This document shows positions 62,430-64,000 of a DNA stretch of 64,000 nt, piece by piece; the first letter of the stretch is position 1, and every line of letters starts with the position of its first letter. A program made the translations under genes and the position numbers. The notes beneath the pieces were generated by a model. It was not told the origin of the DNA, searched no databases, and worked only from the letters and a program-made list of their open reading frames with translations. Source of the stretch: CALFUK01 sp964450495 (GTDB lineage Bacteria; Bacteroidota; Bacteroidia; Chitinophagales; Saprospiraceae); assembly GCA_964450495.1 (NCBI GenBank), contig CAYVFU010000013.1:1-64000 (forward strand), in the 5' to 3' direction.

Positions 62430-63110
62430 ATGAACATTCAATTTTTAGGTCATTCCTGCTTTATCGTAACAATTGGAGGCAAAAGAATCCTTTTTGATCC
62501 ATTTATAACTGGTAATCCACTCAATGAGACTACCAAAATTGACAACATTACATGCGATCTTATTTTGGTCACACATGGTCATGCCGATCATTGCGCAGAT
62601 GCAGAGAAAATTGCAAGGCAGAATGATTGCACGATAGTTTCTAATTATGAGGTTGTGAATTGGTTTGGTCAAAAAGACATAAAGGGGCATCCCCTAAATC
62701 ATGGTGGCATGACTACGATAGATGGCATTATGATCAAGTATGTAAATGCCATACACACCAGCAGTATGCCTGATGGGAGTTACGGTGGTAATCCAGGAGG
62801 GTTTGTTATATGGACTTCGGATGAATGCTTGTATTTTGCAGGAGACACTGCTCTCACATTAGACATGAAGCTCATACCAATGACTTGCCCTAAATTAACC
62901 GCAGCTATTCTTCCAATCGGAGATAATTTTACAATGGGATATGAGGATGCTGCAATTGCTGCACAGTTTGTGGAGTGTGATAAAATTGTCGGTTGTCATT
63001 TTGATACATTTGGTTATATTGAAATAGATCATTCTGCTGCAAAGCAAGCGTTTGAGGCCAAAGGGAAATCTCTTCACCTCTTAGGAATTGAAGAAAGTAT
63101 AGAATTATAA
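62430..63110 (+). CDS. UPF0173 metal-dependent hydrolase
   Basis: Metallo-beta-lactamase-fold protein of UPF0173, 226 residues. The metal motif HGHADH (His49, His51, Asp53, His54) is intact, with a further Asp in CLYFAGDTALT and a His in GCHFDTFGY. The N-terminal FLGHSCFIV is typical. Function in the family is unknown; it hydrolyses test esters or phosphodiesters in some members. It is followed by parA with a one-base gap. Confidence 0.92.
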   Translation: MNIQFLGHSCFIVTIGGKRILFDPFITGNPLNETTKIDNITCDLILVTHGHADHCADAEKIARQNDCTIVSNYEVVNWFGQKDIKGHPLNHGGMTTIDGIMIKYVNAIHTSSMPDGSYGGNPGGFVIWTSDECLYFAGDTALTLDMKLIPMTCPKLTAAILPIGDNFTMGYEDAAIAAQFVECDKIVGCHFDTFGYIEIDHSAAKQAFEAKGKSLHLLGIEESIEL

Positions 63111-63111
63111 T

Positions 63112-63921
63112 ATGGGTAAAATAATTGCCATAGCAAATCAAAAAGGTGGTGTTGGGAAAACAACAACTGCAATCAATCTATCTGCTGCACTAGCTATTTT
63201 AGAGAAGAAGGTGTTATTGATAGATTCTGACCCCCAAGCAAATGCAACTTCTGGTATAGGTGTGAAGGAAGACCAATATGAGATTGATTTGTATGACGCT
63301 CTTGTTGGAGACACGTCATTAAACGATATCATCATAAATACCAATCTCAAACATCTAGACCTCGTCCCCTCCTCCATTAACTTGGTTGGGGCTGAAATAG
63401 AATTGGTCAATCAAGAAAATAGAGAATTCGTACTGAGAGGTAAACTAAATGAAGTGAAAGATCAATACGATTACATCATTATTGATTGTTTGCCTTCTCT
63501 TGGATTAATCACCATCAATGCACTTTGTGCAGCTGACTCCATCATTATTCCAGTGCAATGCGAAATTTTTTCCTTAGAAGGTTTAGGAAAATTGAAGAAT
63601 ACTATTTCTATGGTTAAAGAGAGTCTCAATCCGTCTCTAGAAATAGAAGGCTTAGTGATGTCCATGTTTGACAAGCGATTACGAATGGCCAATATGGTTG
63701 TCAATGAAGTCAGATCGATGGTAAACGATAATGTGTTTGAAACAATCATTCATAGAAATTCTAAAGTCGGAGAAGCGCCTAGTTTTGGGCAACCAGTAAT
63801 CTTATACGATGCTGATAGTAAAGGAACAGTCAATTTTTTAAATCTGGCCTACGAATTTTTAAAGAACAATAATGATCCTACTTATAAAAAACTAAGTCAA
63901 TTGCTTGGTAACGAAGCGTAA
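63112..63921 (+). CDS. parA: Chromosome-partitioning ATPase ParA (Soj)
   Basis: Deviant Walker-A ATPase (KGGVGKTT, residues 11-18), 269 residues, with the Walker A' DSDPQANAT near residue 38 and the PCLPSLGLITINAL-like DCLPSLGLITINAL near 125. It forms dimers on the nucleoid that move ParB-parS complexes and so separate new origins. Start codon ATG lies one base after the UPF0173 stop. ParB follows after 5 nt. No parS-like inverted repeat was recognised in the window. Confidence 0.96.
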   Translation: MGKIIAIANQKGGVGKTTTAINLSAALAILEKKVLLIDSDPQANATSGIGVKEDQYEIDLYDALVGDTSLNDIIINTNLKHLDLVPSSINLVGAEIELVNQENREFVLRGKLNEVKDQYDYIIIDCLPSLGLITINALCAADSIIIPVQCEIFSLEGLGKLKNTISMVKESLNPSLEIEGLVMSMFDKRLRMANMVVNEVRSMVNDNVFETIIHRNSKVGEAPSFGQPVILYDADSKGTVNFLNLAYEFLKNNNDPTYKKLSQLLGNEA

Positions 63922-63926
63922 CACTT

Positions 63927-64000
63927 ATGGCAAAGAAAAAAGATTTAGGTAAAGGTATACGAGCGCTCATTTCAGGTATTGACAATCCATCTGAAAAGTC
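63927..64000 (+). CDS. parB: ParB N-terminus, cut by the window edge
   Basis: Starts MAKKKDLGKGIRALISGI, the usual ParB/Spo0J N-terminal motif, which in other species is the segment that stimulates ParA ATPase. Only 24 residues are visible. It lies 5 nt after parA, in the classical parAB order. Confidence 0.9.
   Translation, partial: MAKKKDLGKGIRALISGIDNPSEK

Noticed and set aside
1..64000. CRISPR array, parS site, insertion sequence, prophage, rRNA or tRNA
   Set aside because: No regular spaced repeats, no GTTTCAC-type ParB palindrome, no transposase or phage genes and no RNA gene signature were found on reading; a computed scan would be needed to exclude weak cases.

Overview
This window looks like chromosomal DNA of an AT-rich member of the Bacteroidota, probably of the Saprospiria. 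The evidence is a 1653-residue secreted protein with HYR/Ig-like, Kazal, dockerin-like and cohesin-like segments and a C-terminal type IX secretion tail, a Bacteroidota-type LptD, DUF3810, DUF4956, DUF6580 and a DUF1800/DUF1501 pair. Two candidate promoters fit the Bacteroidota pattern (TTG, about 19-20 bp, TAnnTTTG). The order-level placement is inference. No rRNA, tRNA, insertion sequence, prophage or CRISPR array was found. A run of exactly 100 N (47748-47847) is a scaffold gap.

Layout. 1-2600: start of an unknown gene, a Tat-type LD-carboxypeptidase, a GC-rich tandem repeat and the ATPase YchF. 2731-10469: a Dabb lipoprotein facing a seven-gene carbohydrate operon (GntP-type permease, ribulokinase, ribulose-5-phosphate 4-epimerase, tagatose-3-epimerase-type enzyme, two other TIM-barrel isomerases, an alpha/beta hydrolase). 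10540-14091: smc. 14092-14775: non-coding, with a decayed response-regulator gene, a DnaA-box match and inverted repeats. 14776-20685: DUF1800, DUF1501 and a secreted CxxCH/thrombospondin-type-3 protein. 20728-25456: MATE exporter, oligopeptidase B and a RES/Xre toxin-antitoxin pair. 25572-33751: the giant secreted protein behind a TolC-like / HlyD-like / DUF4956 operon. 33898-35692: RidA, a PLP fold-type II deaminase and a one-domain asparaginase. 35832-46950: DUF6580 membrane protein, double AAA+ protein, ferredoxin-IscX-Maf, PAP2-FolD-DinB-PrmA, and glmM-cysteine desulfurase-ribD. 47062-57745: thioredoxin-fold protein, HerA-like ATPase beside the gap, anchored nuclease, outer-membrane barrel, DUF3810, trxA, DUF58, PPK2, S4 protein, DPP IV. 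57764-64000: lptD, cell-wall amidase, UPF0173 hydrolase, parA and the start of parB.

Working together. The carbohydrate operon has kinase, 3-epimerase and 4-epimerase steps that could bring an L-pentulose to D-xylulose 5-phosphate, but no arabinose isomerase; the permease suggests the imported compound is a sugar acid. DUF4956-HlyD-TolC has the outer parts of an envelope-spanning exporter without any recognisable pump. The asparaginase-like, deaminase and RidA genes form a plausible deamination unit in which RidA clears reactive imines. lptD, the amidase, PAP2 phosphatase, glmM and LD-carboxypeptidase serve the envelope; smc and parAB serve chromosome segregation. The least-described items are the DUF4956 exporter-like operon, the doubly duplicated AAA+ protein and the isomerase-rich sugar operon.
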